In this document: positions 21,676 to 32,900 of the stretch, piece after piece
Layout of the letters: every line of letters starts with the position of its first letter
Position numbering within the stretch: the first letter of the stretch is position 1
From: Pezizomycotina sp. ARF18
Lineage: Eukaryota; Ascomycota
Length of the DNA stretch: 42,664 nt
NCBI GenBank assembly: GCA_002224055.1
Contig: AZLU01000300.1
Span: forward strand, 1 to 42,664
Reading direction: 5' to 3'
The notes under the pieces: model-generated
What the model saw: the letters and a program-made list of their open reading frames with translations, nothing else
Told to the model about the DNA's origin: nothing
Databases searched by the model: none
Position numbers and translations under genes: made by a program

Positions 21676-23751
21676 CTAAATATACGCATCCTCTTCGCCA
21701 GCTATCATACTGATCAAAACGAATCCTAGGATGACGCCGAGGATTCCGAAAAACCACCCCAGGCCACTGGATTCGCGTCCCGGGACGGGAACGTTCATGC
21801 CGAAAAGACCGGAAATGAGGTTTAGCGGGACCAGGATGGTGGCTATTATGGTAATCTTGCCCAGCACTCGTTGGTCCTGTTATTGCTCTCCATGTGGTCG
21901 ACGGAGAGCTGGGCGAGGTAATTGCTGTGAGACCGCGAGAGCATCTTCTCAAAGTGCGTCAGGTTGCCCATCATCGTGACGACGTGATCCTGTATGTCGC
22001 CGAGGTACAGACCGATCTCACCTCGTGGGGTCACCTCGTAGTGCTCGTTGCAGCGTTTCGCAAATCCCTTGATTACGTCAGCTTTCCCGCCGAGCAGTCG
22101 CATAAGGCCCATGATTTTCTTTCGGCTGTCCCCGATGCGCTTAAGCATATTTCCAAAATCTTCGTTCCGGGCCGTGAAGACTGCGTCTTCGATGGCTTCG
22201 GCGTCACGTTCGACGTCGTTGATGGCAGGTCCGAAAGCATCCGTAATGTCATCGCTGCCAACGGTATCACATGTTAGCAAAACGGGGACAAAAGTAACCG
22301 GGGATTATATTGACCCAATATATATATATTAATAAAACAAAAATAGCTTGGGATCCTTTTCTTACATCAGCGCATAACAAATCCAGTCTGAGGACAAAGA
22401 CATGTAATCTCGAAGTTTCCGGATTCTCCTTCTAACGTTGGAAGAATGTGGTGACGGGGAGAATTGAAAGGACAAGACCCCTCTCGAAAAACGACAAGAT
22501 ATATGTTGATCGTTCCATGTAAAATTCGCTCTTCTTGTCCTGGATGAAAGATCTGAAACAGACGAAGTAATAGCTCCGGAAAAGCTCAACTTTTTCGCGC
22601 GTTTCTTGCATGCGGATATCTTCTGCAGTAAGCGGATGGAGGGAGAAGGCGCGCGTGAGCATTTTCATCTCCGACTCACTGGGTTGGAGGACGTCCAACC
22701 ACCAGACGTTGTTATGATCGGTTCGGAAAAGATCCCGGAACGTCTCCCCTCGATCAAAGATCGCCAAAGTAAGGAGCATGCACAGTCGAATCAAGCTCTG
22801 AGCTAAATATGCTGAACCTGTCGGCGGGCTGACCCTGCGGCCATGCTGCCTCGCCAAAGGTTCGCCATCACGCTTCTCATTCACGCCGAGCTCAGTCTTG
22901 ACGTCATCATCGTCGATGATAGCACACTCATCCTGTTCCTGGAGCGTTGGTGACTCCGCGATGGTTGAATCCGGAACAACTGGCCGCAGTTGTGGAAAAT
23001 AGCGGCCACGGATGCTGGAGCATGTGCTCATCTTTCTACGCCTCTCATAAGATCCAACAGACTGCTCCTATCCTCGTCCTGCTCAGTCACAAACTCATCC
23101 ATTTCGTCAAGTCGATTTTCCAGCGAGCCGGTTTCCTCTGGCATAGGAAAGCAGACATCTTCTTCAACTTGACCCGGGGCTTCATCGCCGGACTGGGGTT
23201 CCCTGAGGTTCTCATCACTGAGGCGCCTGGATGCCGTCCGCCGGAGGGATGCCACGTCCGAGCCAGCAACTTGGCTGCTGAAGGTGTCAGAACGGCCCTA
23301 CGCTTGGCGGTCGCGAATGCATCCACCGAGTTTGGTGGCGACGAAGTCCTAGAGATAACTCGGAACAAAGACCGGGGCCCTCCTAGATGCGTTCGTTTCA
23401 CCTCTGGGTCGCTTGATTTGTTGGATCAATGAGGCACGACGTTGCATGTCTATTGGTCTAGGAGAACAGGGTCCTCGCCGTCTGAAGAATCTTCAATGAC
23501 TAGGTTGCCAACAACTAATCCATCTGAGGCATCAGAGTCTCTTCTCTGGTGACGCTTGACTTCTTCTTCGAACTGCTTGTACTCGGGTTCTTTGCTATGA
23601 CAAGAAGGGCTGCGTGCGAGTCCGCTTGAGACTGCTGGTGCCGTTGAAAGCATTGTTCCATGGCGCGGAAGAGATTGCGGCTGGAACCTATGATCGTGGA
23701 GGTTCGCGTCGATGAATTGCGCCGAGGAGGCGAGTCGATCAAGTTGGCCAT
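21676..23751 (-). CDS. MNR2: CorA-family Mg2+ transporter, Mnr2/Alr type
   Basis: This is a pentameric Mg2+ channel of the fungal Alr/Mnr2 branch of CorA; Mnr2 acts at the vacuole, Alr1/2 at the plasma membrane. Exon 1 (22366-23751) starts MANLIDSPPRRNSSTRTS with a long Ser/Arg-rich cytosolic tail, then EDVCFPMPEETGSLENRLDE, a stretch typical of Mnr2. The CorA core has NNVWWLDVLQPSESEM, HPLTAEDIRMQETREKVELF and YYFVCFRSFI. The intron 22255-22365 joins CYAL to DDITDAFGPAINDVE in exact phase. Exon 2 has the long stalk helices (MGLMRLLGGKADVIKGF), the first membrane helix and the selectivity motif GMN (21793-21801) in SGLFGMNVPVPG, then a second helix and the tail SMIAGEEDAYI; the stop is at 21676-21678. 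Mnr2 is preferred over Alr because of the N-terminal motif. Several frame breaks lie in the N-terminal half. Confidence 0.92.
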
Positions 23752-25799
23752 TTTTTTAATCGTTTTTTTAGATGATCGAATAAGGGGTTTTTGTTTTTGT
23801 TTTACCCTTTGTGGAATAGCAAAGAGGTAAGATAGTAATCCGAATTCTTGCTACGGGTCTTTGGTAGAGACAGGCAATATGGCTTGCTTCGGAAAGAATC
23901 GTTATCCTAGCTTCCCAATCTCTAGATGCGTCTAAGTGAACCCGCTCTGTTTCGGCCGACGGAAGATTTGAACTCAAACAATCATCCGAAAAAAGGGGAG
24001 TTATTTTCGTTTTGCGTTTTGCTTTTGGTTTTCTTAGTAGTTTTTATGTTATCCCTAGCCAAAACCCTTGACCTATTTCCTTCCTGCTGATCGATGTGAT
24101 CCTCGAACAGTAATTCACGGCGAGAACGGCTTGCGACCGCTCACCTTAGTTGATGGTGACAACTCGACGGATTGAGGACTGCTTACCCTCTCCAGAAGGG
24201 GGCAGTGGATGAGCGTCGCTTTCGTGCGGCCAACGAAGTAAACAAATAGAAACCTCGATTGAGCCGTAGCAAAGATGTACCAGTGTAGTGACAGATTCCG
24301 TATGGCCTATCTGGTCGATCGAATTGATGGTTTGAATATCCGGTAAAACCCAATTACGGGGGCTTTTTGATATCTCCAGAGACCAGCAGCTTCGGTCCAA
24401 GGAGAGGGTAGATGTGGGTGAACTGCAGGAAGCTAGATACCGCCAACTTGATTGATGTTTACTGAATCAAACGCCGAAGCGCTGGGGGATTTCGAAAGCT
24501 ATTTAGAGCTGTAAAAAGAACTGAGGACGACGAAAGGCGCCTCAAAGAAATACCGAGTGTGTAATTGATAGCCTATGGGCTGAAAAACTAGTTAGTGGTG
24601 GGTGAAAGATTTAAATGAAATTTTTTGGCTAGAACGGGAGATATAAAATACCACGATAGGGATAGGCAAATGAGGTAACAGGCTTAAATATATATATATT
24701 AAAAAAAAAAAAATGAAGCGTGGCTTTTGGAGAGAAATATGAATTCTCTTCTACTCTACTCTACGCTGTCTTTTTTCCTCTTTTCGCCCTCGCTCTCCTT
24801 CCTTCTTAGTACTTTCTTTCAATGTTTCACTTTTTCGTTTTTTCCTTGTTTCCCGCTCTTCTTCTCTTTCGCTGAGAATTTTAAAAGGTTGACTTTGATA
24901 ATTGCGAAAGGGAAGGATATTACCTGATCGAGGAAAATAACGAGAATATTAGGAGGGAAAAAAAAAAAGGAAATTTACAATTTGCGACTGGGATTTCAAT
25001 TGTTGATGGTTTTCTCTAATGTCACCTGGTGAGGAGTAAGAAAAGGAGACAGAAAGAAGAGAAGAAAGCAAGGAAATAAAGGCTTTGTTGATTTGTTCTC
25101 TCCTTTGCAATGAATTGTGATGAAAAGCGATCTTGAGGTGAATTCGAAAATTCAAGTGTGTGGTGGATAGGTGGTAAGTGAAGAAAAAAAAAGTGGAGGA
25201 GGAGAGGAAAGGGAAGGGGAAAGAAGAAATTTATTTGATTTTATTTGTCAAAGTTTATTGGTAAAAAAATTTTTTATTTATTTTATTTATTTATTTATAA
25301 TTTTTTTTTTTTGAGACCACTTCAGGAAATCTTAATTTTAAATAAGAGCTATATGAAAAAGAAAATTATAGGGTTTCGGCAAGACTAGACGAATATTGTC
25401 GCCCAAATCACCTACGAACGACGTCGGTGCTCTTTATAAAAATGTGATTTTTCTGAAGAACAACGTTTGAATAAAGTTGAATTATGACTTAAGAAGGGGA
25501 AATTAAAAAGATCAGAACTCCTTTTGCCTCTCTTTCTTTCTTTTTTCTGGTTCCCATCAGCTATTTCACTAGTTGTGTACTTATATTTAAGCATACCCTT
25601 CTTGAAGAGCTGAAAAAAAATTTTTAGATATTTATTTCCACGGTCTCTACTTCCTCTTTGCCTTAAGTAAAATAAAATAAAAACAAAAATACCGTTTCTT
25701 TTTTTCTCAAATCATAACCCTTTCCTTTCTTTTACCTTATTTTCGTCTTTTTTCCCTCCTCTTCTCTCTTCTTTTTTATTTTTTCAATACTTAACGGAG
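23752..25799. other. upstream region of the Mg2+ transporter, no assigned gene
   Basis: These 2 kb hold the transporter promoter. The part at 24060-24560 has balanced base composition, and both strands show protein-like pieces (an 84-codon minus frame 24146-24400; plus-strand MYQCSDRFRMAYLVDRIDG, then KERVDVGELQEARYRQLD after a shift). No family or consistent splice pattern emerged. The rest is low-complexity sequence rich in CT or GA. Confidence 0.35.
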
Positions 25800-26140
25800 A
25801 TGTGCAAATACAACTACAAATATAACCGTTGGGTTCCCCACGGACAGCAACGAAAAGAATATTTCTGACGCCTTTCACTTGGACGAGGAGAAAGCTGATA
25901 AACGAGAGCGACAACGAAAGTAACGAACACACATGGGTAAGCACATTCACTTCCTTTATCTCTTCTTCCCTTCCCAGTCTCTTTCACTATAGTAGAAAAC
26001 TAAAACAAAGAACTACCCTTCCAAAGTCCTCCAGCTGCCGAGGCGATTAAGCTTATAAAATCAATTGGCGAACTCCTCTCCGAGTGGCCAGATCTGCCAC
26101 CCTCAGATTCCTCAAATTTTGGTGGGGCGTGCTTCTGTTC
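25800..26140 (+). CDS. weak candidate for a small spliced gene
   Basis: An ATG at 25800 gives MCKYNYKYNRWVPHGQQRKE, then the frame shifts to SDAFHLDEEKADKRERQRK or to INESDNESNEHTW before a GTAAGC donor at 25937. A 56-nt intron with a CTATAG acceptor (25992) leads to PPAAEAIKLIKSIGELLSEW, PDLPPSDSSNFGG. An alternative frame of the second exon encodes a hydrophobic helix (FLKFWWGVLLFVLFSLSLLL). The splice sites are good and the intron size is normal. The frame is not continuous and no family is recognised. It may be the 5' part of a longer gene or chance. Confidence 0.22.
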
Positions 26141-27644
26141 GTCTTGTTTTCACTCTCCTTGCTTTTATTATCGTATCGCTCTTTCTTTGTACCTTCTGAA
26201 GGCTGAGACTAAAAAGAACCCACTTATCGCTAAAACTGTCACACACACATGCAGGCAAACCACTCAAAGCTGACCTATTACAAGACACGAAAAAGAGGGA
26301 AAGAAAGAGAGAGAAAGATATAAAGAGAAAGGGTTCGAGACTCGAAGGATAACACCCTTCTCCCACCCTTTTTTTCTGGAGAGAAAAGGGAGTCAAACAA
26401 TAAGAAAACGAATTTCCTTTTATGATTGTAGCTCTCAAAGGTATATCGTTTAGGAATACAAAGTTGACACAGCGTCGCGCAGAAGGATATATAATATATA
26501 CGTATATAAATTATCTAGGTATTATATAGATAGAGCAATACCAAGAACGACGTACATACATAAAGCGGAGGTTTTTTTTTTTTTTTTTCCTCGACTTACC
26601 TCACTGCAGTTACACGATCCAGGGTTCTTTTTGGGGTTCTTCCCGTTCCTTTTCTTTTCCTAGTACCTTTTCGTTTTCTCTCTTCCCTTTTTGCTATCCT
26701 CTCACTTCAAAGTTCTTGGCCCTTCGTTCTTTCCGCTTAACCTTTATAGTACGACTCACAAATTTAGCTCTTTGATCGACAGAAAAGAAAAATATAACCG
26801 TTTCTGAAAAGAAGTGCGAACAAAGCACGGCGAACTAATGACAAAGTACCTATGTGCAGCGAAAAATTTGCCTTCGCGAAACGTAGGAGGATATCGAACG
26901 TAGATCATAAGGCAAGAAAAAATTTTCTTAAAAATTTTTTATTCATCAAGCTTGCAAGGAAATGTAAGCATGTCGAGCAAGAGAAGAAAGGCACAGGAGG
27001 AACGAATTGAATTGAATTGATTGCTCAAGTAGGTGGAGGGGAGATAGAGAGGCCTTGGAGGAGCCCTTAAGGCCTAGTCCTGCATCGGGGAATTTCTTGA
27101 AGAAAAAAAAAAGGAAAAAAGAAAAAGATAAGTAATAAAAAGTTTTCCACGTGGAAAGAGGAAAGCCCCAGGGAAAATTCTCTTCATTCAGCTGTTTGAA
27201 GCCTAGACTATTTCCCTAGCTCCTAGGGTACGATGCATCCGGAAGTCATCTGTGTTCCTCCTGAACATGGTTTTCCGTCTTTTTTTTATACCTTCTTTCC
27301 TTTTTCTAAAAGGTTTCTTTCTTTCTTCTGCCTTTTCTTCTCTTCATTTCCTTTCCCTTTTTTTTTTTTGGTTAAGATACACATCACCCAATCGATATGC
27401 AGGTGACTGCTCAAGAATTAATTCTGGTGTTCTGAGACGTCTAATCTTACTTCTAACATTATCCCTTATTTTTGATGTTTCTTTTCTTGTTTTTTTTTCC
27501 GTTTCGAAGAATTGGATATCATGAAAATGTTGAAAGTGAGCGGAGATAGACATGTTTATTCTGATATCTTTAGCATGCTCTGATTTCTTCTTCTGTGATC
27601 GATTTGTCTAGTGGTAATCTGCGTTAGTGAACACTTCCACGACA
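26141..27644. other. gene-poor region 3' of TACO1
   Basis: These 1.5 kb are low-complexity A/G- and C/T-rich sequence with several homopolymers (for example T runs near 26573-26588 and 27358-27369) and a short GAATT repeat at 27003-27020. The open frames are low complexity. No gene or RNA was identified. Confidence 0.4.
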
Positions 27645-28909
27645 TCATTGTTTTCTCCAATATGTCGATAAGTCCCTTAGCTCTGTAGCCGTCGCTTCAT
27701 CCACCGCCAGTAAAGTCTCGTCGTTCGCGAAGAACGTGATGCCGGACTTTACTATTTCCCACCCTTCAGGAACCTTCTCAGATAGTGACTTGGCAACCGC
27801 CGCCGTCGCCGTCGGTTCAGGTATTGTTATCTCGAAAACCTGCCGCTCAGATGGGTGATCAGGGATGAGTTCATCTTCAATATCAAGATCGAGGGTGTAC
27901 TCTATCAGATCATCCATGACTTGCTCGTCTTGTTCGCCGGAGGGGCGGCGGCATGTACGTAGCCCTTCCGCGTGAAAAGATACTGCGTAGGTGCCATGCT
28001 TCGCCCCTCATCCTTTATCAACGTGCGGACATCTTGTAGAGTACGTAACTTGCTGTCTGTCGATGTCTCTCTGTGTGGAAATGCAGCTGGTTAGCTATTT
28101 GCCACATATTTTTCTCTCTCTATTTTGCTTTGCAAAAAGTAAAGAGGTTCTGGCGTTCAAGGCGAACCAAGAAGAGCCCTACATCAGTAACCCAACTCCG
28201 CCAGGACCCAGGCATTCGATCAGCACAGTCTCCAGAGGGGCGCCGCTGCTTGAAATCCCTTGCCTCTCTTCATGGCGTTTTCTATGGTAGCCTTCGTAAC
28301 TCCAGCTATATTGCGAAGAATAAATTCCATTTTGCTCATTCGTCGATTAGCATATTTTCAGCGGTAGCAAGGAAAAGGCTCGAGCCCATCGAGGGTTTCT
28401 TTACCCTTCTTAGCAGCGTCAAGTGCAGCTGTGAGGCGCAAATTCGTGGCAGTATCGGACCGCCATCTGTAAAGAAGAAAGAAGAAAAGAATTTTAGGAT
28501 CCTCTTTTGCCTACGTCTAATAAATATTCTTGCGCAGGAGAAGTGTTAAAAAACCTTTTATAGCTTCAATTATATCCCTACTTAATCTCGAGAAGCTCCC
28601 AGCTTTCCTCTTGTCCAGTTTCGCCTTGTCGTGCTTGATCTTTGCCACCTGCATGAAGGGTAAAACGACGTGGTCAGAAGAAAAAGAAAAAAAAGACCAA
28701 GTCCTCCTTCATCGAGTATTCTTTATGCCATTGCGTCCTGGAAAGTGAATGGAATGGTAGTAGAGGGGCCATCTACTTGCTATGCCCGAGCCGTGCCATG
28801 CAGATATGGAAAACGGCCGCAAACATATGGTGGAGCGATCTGAGTAACGGGGAAGAAGCCGTGTTATCTTCAACGTTTGTACACCCCGAGAGTATCGCAG
28901 CCGTAACAT
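27645..28909 (-). CDS. TACO1/YebC-family mitochondrial translation factor
   Basis: This family includes human TACO1, the activator of COX1 synthesis, and fungal mitochondrial YebC proteins that help ribosomes through difficult sequences. Exon 1 (28777-28909) starts MLRLRYSRGVQTLKI, a basic targeting peptide ending near FSISAWHGSG. The family start GHSKW spans the first intron; exon 2 (28555-28648) continues AKIKHDKAKLDKRKAGSFS RLSRDIIEAIK. Exon 3 (from 28466) has TNLRLTAALDAAKK. Exon 4 (from 28305) has AGVTKATIENAMKRGKG, VLIECLGPGGVGLL. Next comes SKLRTLQDVRTLIKDEG, SMAPTQYLFTRKGYV, then DDLIEYTLDLDIEDELI and VPEGWEIVKSGITFFAND. The ending ELRDLSTYWRKQ reaches the stop at 27645-27647. The order matches YebC throughout. 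There are several one-base breaks. It shares a divergent promoter with the Laa1 gene. Confidence 0.9.
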
Positions 28910-29928
28910 CTCTAAGCAAAGGCTAGAGTGAGAGAATGAACTTTTAGAAGAAATTGGTTCTTCATAACTCTCTATTTCTAATAGGCTGCCGGAAAGAGCA
29001 ATTCGGCGCACCTCAATCCTCCATCGCCCAACAGTTAACATTCCCTTTTTTCTTTTCAACTTTTAGTCCGAAGACGCAAAATGGAAACGTACGACTACTC
29101 GAGCTGATATGTAAATGCTAAGGGCGATATCGCATATATCGTTTATAAGTATAAATTCGGGAGAAAGAAAATAATACAAAAGATTATAGGAAGAACGAGA
29201 GGCGGTTTGCGGGAAGGAATGGACGCTTTCAATGTGAAGCTGGTCTCGAAGATAGAAGGGTCGCCCCAAAACGGAATTGAATGTTTTTTTTTTTTTTTTT
29301 TTTTAAAGCATGGGAAGGAACCCTCGACTTTTAATGGTACTGAGCAAACCTCCGACCGACGGCAGGACAAGGCCAAGGAGAGGGAGGGGGCGGGTCGATA
29401 ATTTGAGACAGAACCTCCGAGCTCCGCACCTTGGCGTTAATTCTAGCTGCTGAGTATTAGTTAACCCAGAGATCAGGCGAGAGATGGTAAAGTGCTGGTT
29501 TAAGTAGAGGTACTTCGAGTTTGGCCAAGTAATTTTCACAAATACGAGTGTTAGTACAGAATCGAATTCAACCCGAAGAATCTGGGTATTTACGACACAT
29601 TCTTTGAAACCTTTTTGGCAGTATATATATATATATATATATTTATCTACTCATTTATAAAGTGCTAAACAAATAACACAGGTACATATTAGGAAGCAGC
29701 ATCATCCAGCAACCTCACGCTTTTTTTTTCCGTTTTCGTGTCTCACCTCTACCTCTAGCTAATGCTTAAAACGTGTGCGGGGAGGGAGTAGGAGAAACCT
29801 AAAAGAGTCTCGGAGAGCGCAATTCAAAACTACAAGCAACGATTATTCTTATCAAGATACCGGCGCAGTCGTAGACACAACCACTACGACGAGGACAGGA
29901 AAGCAGAGGAAGAAATAAGGAGCGCGAA
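28910..29928. promoter_or_regulatory. divergent promoter region of TACO1 and Laa1/HEATR5
   Basis: This 1-kb region between two start codons includes a 21-base T run (about 29284-29304), an AT microsatellite at about 29623-29642 and pyrimidine-rich leader sequence before 29929. No credible coding exon was found. Confidence 0.45.
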
Positions 29929-32900
29929 ATGGCGTCCGCTTCAGGTCCCGACCTGAACGGTTTACCGTCTCCCGCGTCGTCTACCTCGCCATTGGACCTC
30001 CAGAAGCTTTCTTCCCTTCCGGCAGAGCAGCAGGACCTATACGTGCTATCGTATCTTTCCGACCTCGAGAAGCTCGTGCTGTCGTTCGACGCGGATGGCG
30101 CGACAAGCCACCAATTTTTTGTGAAGAAGGAGCTGATGAAAGTCATCAGCCTGGCGCAGCCTGCCCCAACCAAAGCTACCAGGGACATATGCGGAAAATG
30201 CTTCGCTGAAATATTTGGTAGGGGAGACAGGAAACTGCTATACGAAACTATAAACGATTTAATATCGATTGTTAGCTCCGGAAAAGGCGACAAGGACCTT
30301 AAAGCGAAACAGTGAGTTTTTTCACCTTTGTGGAAGAAGTTTTTTTTTTTTTTTTTCTAGGAAAGCGAGCGAGAATATAAGGCCAGCTTGTGCCCTTAAT
30401 TTTCCTATAGTTTACTACAGTATGTTTCTTCTAGCCGAAAGCTAATGTTGTTTTGTCCAATAAGTGCTGCGGCGTATTGTTTAGGCGAAGTATTTCGTAC
30501 CGCTGGAGATAGTGTGCGACACTTTACCTAAAAGCCTTTCTTTTCGAGGGATATATGTCGCTAATAAGGGTTATGATTCGGGCTTTTAGGCGGTTTCTTT
30601 ATCGACGTTAGCATGCACCTCGCTCTTGAAGCTTCTCAAAGCAGCACAAAACGTCCGTATGTCCCTTTGAAGAAAGTGCTAGTTTGTTATGAGGCTCCCA
30701 TGTCTTGAAATTACGCTGACGTGCACCCATCTTATACAACCATAGCATGCTGGTATTCGTGGCGCTGTATTCAAATCATTTGCAAAGATATTCCGAATGC
30801 TTGGAAACTTGGCGGACGAGTCCGTTGCAGAGATGTGTGGAAGCAAGCACGAAACACGGCATCTCAGGACAAATCATGGCTTGCTCAGGCTAGTGCGCTT
30901 TGGGTGAGTTTCAAGACAACAGTTCAATTATGACAGAGTTGCTAAGAACCGAGCAGAATGATATACTAAATGATTTACCATACCTAGTGCCTCGAAGAAT
31001 TGGTGAGGGCCACTAAGTATTTTGAGAACTCTTACGATCTGGAGAAGCTCAAGTCCACTGTCTTTAAGACTTGGAAGTTACGGGTGCTTCTGGGCGACAT
31101 GCTGCCGCATCATGTTACGCTGCCGCACTTGTCGGCGCCTACGCCACCGACGAAGCGGTGGCAGCTATGAAGAGCAACAAGCGGATGTCAAAGAAGATCA
31201 AGAGGCAATCAACAATGCCACGGAGGATGATGGCGAACGTCCTAATACACCTACTACTCCGGCGGCTACGAAAAAAGCGAGCGCTAAAGTCAATCTTACT
31301 CTGGAAGAGCTCTTGAGCCTGCTCTCTGTGACATATGTGAAAACCACAACATCCTCAAAAGTTCGGGCTGGCATAATAAACTGCTACGCTCAGGTATTCA
31401 TGAGACTAGGCCCTATAATAGTGGAAACCTCTTACGGCGTTATCGCAAATCACCTGCTTAACGAACTCCTCTCGAATCCCAATATTTATAACAACAGATA
31501 TAGACTTTGGTGACGAGAAGATGGGTTCGAATACTGCTAGAAGACATTGTCGGAACGCAGCTACTCGGGGAGAGTGGTCAAATCAATGCTCTCAAGTTTA
31601 TCGCCAATGATATTCTCAAGAACTACCCTACGGTACTGAAGGAACGGCCTGAACCTTCCAAGTACGCTTTGGTTGCGGCTCTTAGTGCTGCGATAAGCTT
31701 GGTCCAGTCGCTTGGTGCAAGCACCACGAGCGTTCAAGATCTTCTGCGGGACGGCCTGCTGCAAATCCTCCAGCACCCCAGCTACTCAGTCCAGGTAACG
31801 GCTTCGTGGTGTTTAAAGGTTTTTATCCTCGCTACGCCGTCCCAACTTCTCCCAGTTATTACGATCTGCATGAATAATGTCAACAGAGAACTTGGTCTTT
31901 TAGCAAATAGGCGGCCCACTGTTGAGTCTTTCCGAAAATGCGTAGGCTTCGCGAACGGGCTGGCAGCTCTTATAAGCTGTGGTTCAATGGAACCGCTCTA
32001 TGCATCGATAGACGTTACCTCCAGAGTCCTCAATCTCGCCACATCGTTGCTAAAGAGCAGCGGAGATTATGATCTTAGGATTTCGAGCACGCAGATTCAA
32101 GTAGCCTGGATCTTAATCGGTGGGCTCACGTCACTCGGTCCTAATTTCGTGAAAGTACATCTTTCTCAGCTTCTCTTGCTCTGGAAAAATGCCCTTCCGA
32201 AGCCGCTGGCAAAAGATTCCGTTGTTGATAGGAGCATGTTTGAACTCAGCTTTCTGGCCCATGTCAGGGAATGCGCACTCGGATCAATCCTCGCTTTCCT
32301 AGAGTTTAACCAGCGTCTTGTTACAACTGATGTTGCCAAGAGGCTAGCAGCAATGCTTCAAAACTCTACAATGTTCCTCAATTCGCTTCCAAGTTCGAAA
32401 CGTCATTCTGAGGACTCGTCACAAAAGCTTTCGCCGTCTCTAAACCTTGTCGACCTTGACCTCATGGTCCGGCGTCGCATATTGCAATGCTATATCAAGC
32501 TTGTGAAACTCTCTCAAGGGAGGCCCTGCAACCGAACCTGCTAACAATTGCTGCAAGTTTTTCGCCGATCCCGAAAAGTATACACCCAGTAGCTTGAGCA
32601 CGCTAATACAAAGCGCAGGCGGAGGTTTTGAGGGGCTCTGGGATGTCACCGACGGCTACTCATATGTGTCTGCAGTTTCGTTAAGAGGCTTGATATCGAA
32701 AGCTTTTCGTGGGAAGATCAGGGAAATGGAAAGGGCGAAGCTCCAGTACTACACATTGGACTTCGTTGCAATCTCCATCTGAGAGAATCGACAATATGGT
32801 AAGGCCACCTATCAAACAGTACACTCAATGCAGTCGCTGAAAAAATAATTCAAAGTTGAATGAACCCATAATAGGGGCAATCGAACATGACTCTGTCACT

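Noticed and set aside
26331-26341. GGTTCGAGACT as a possible tRNA B box
   Set aside because: It does not match GGTTCGANTCC at the key positions; no acceptor stem or A box can be formed around it.
31521-31531. GGGTTCGAATACT as a possible tRNA B box
   Set aside because: It lies inside the conserved coding sequence of the Laa1/HEATR5 gene and has no matching stem.
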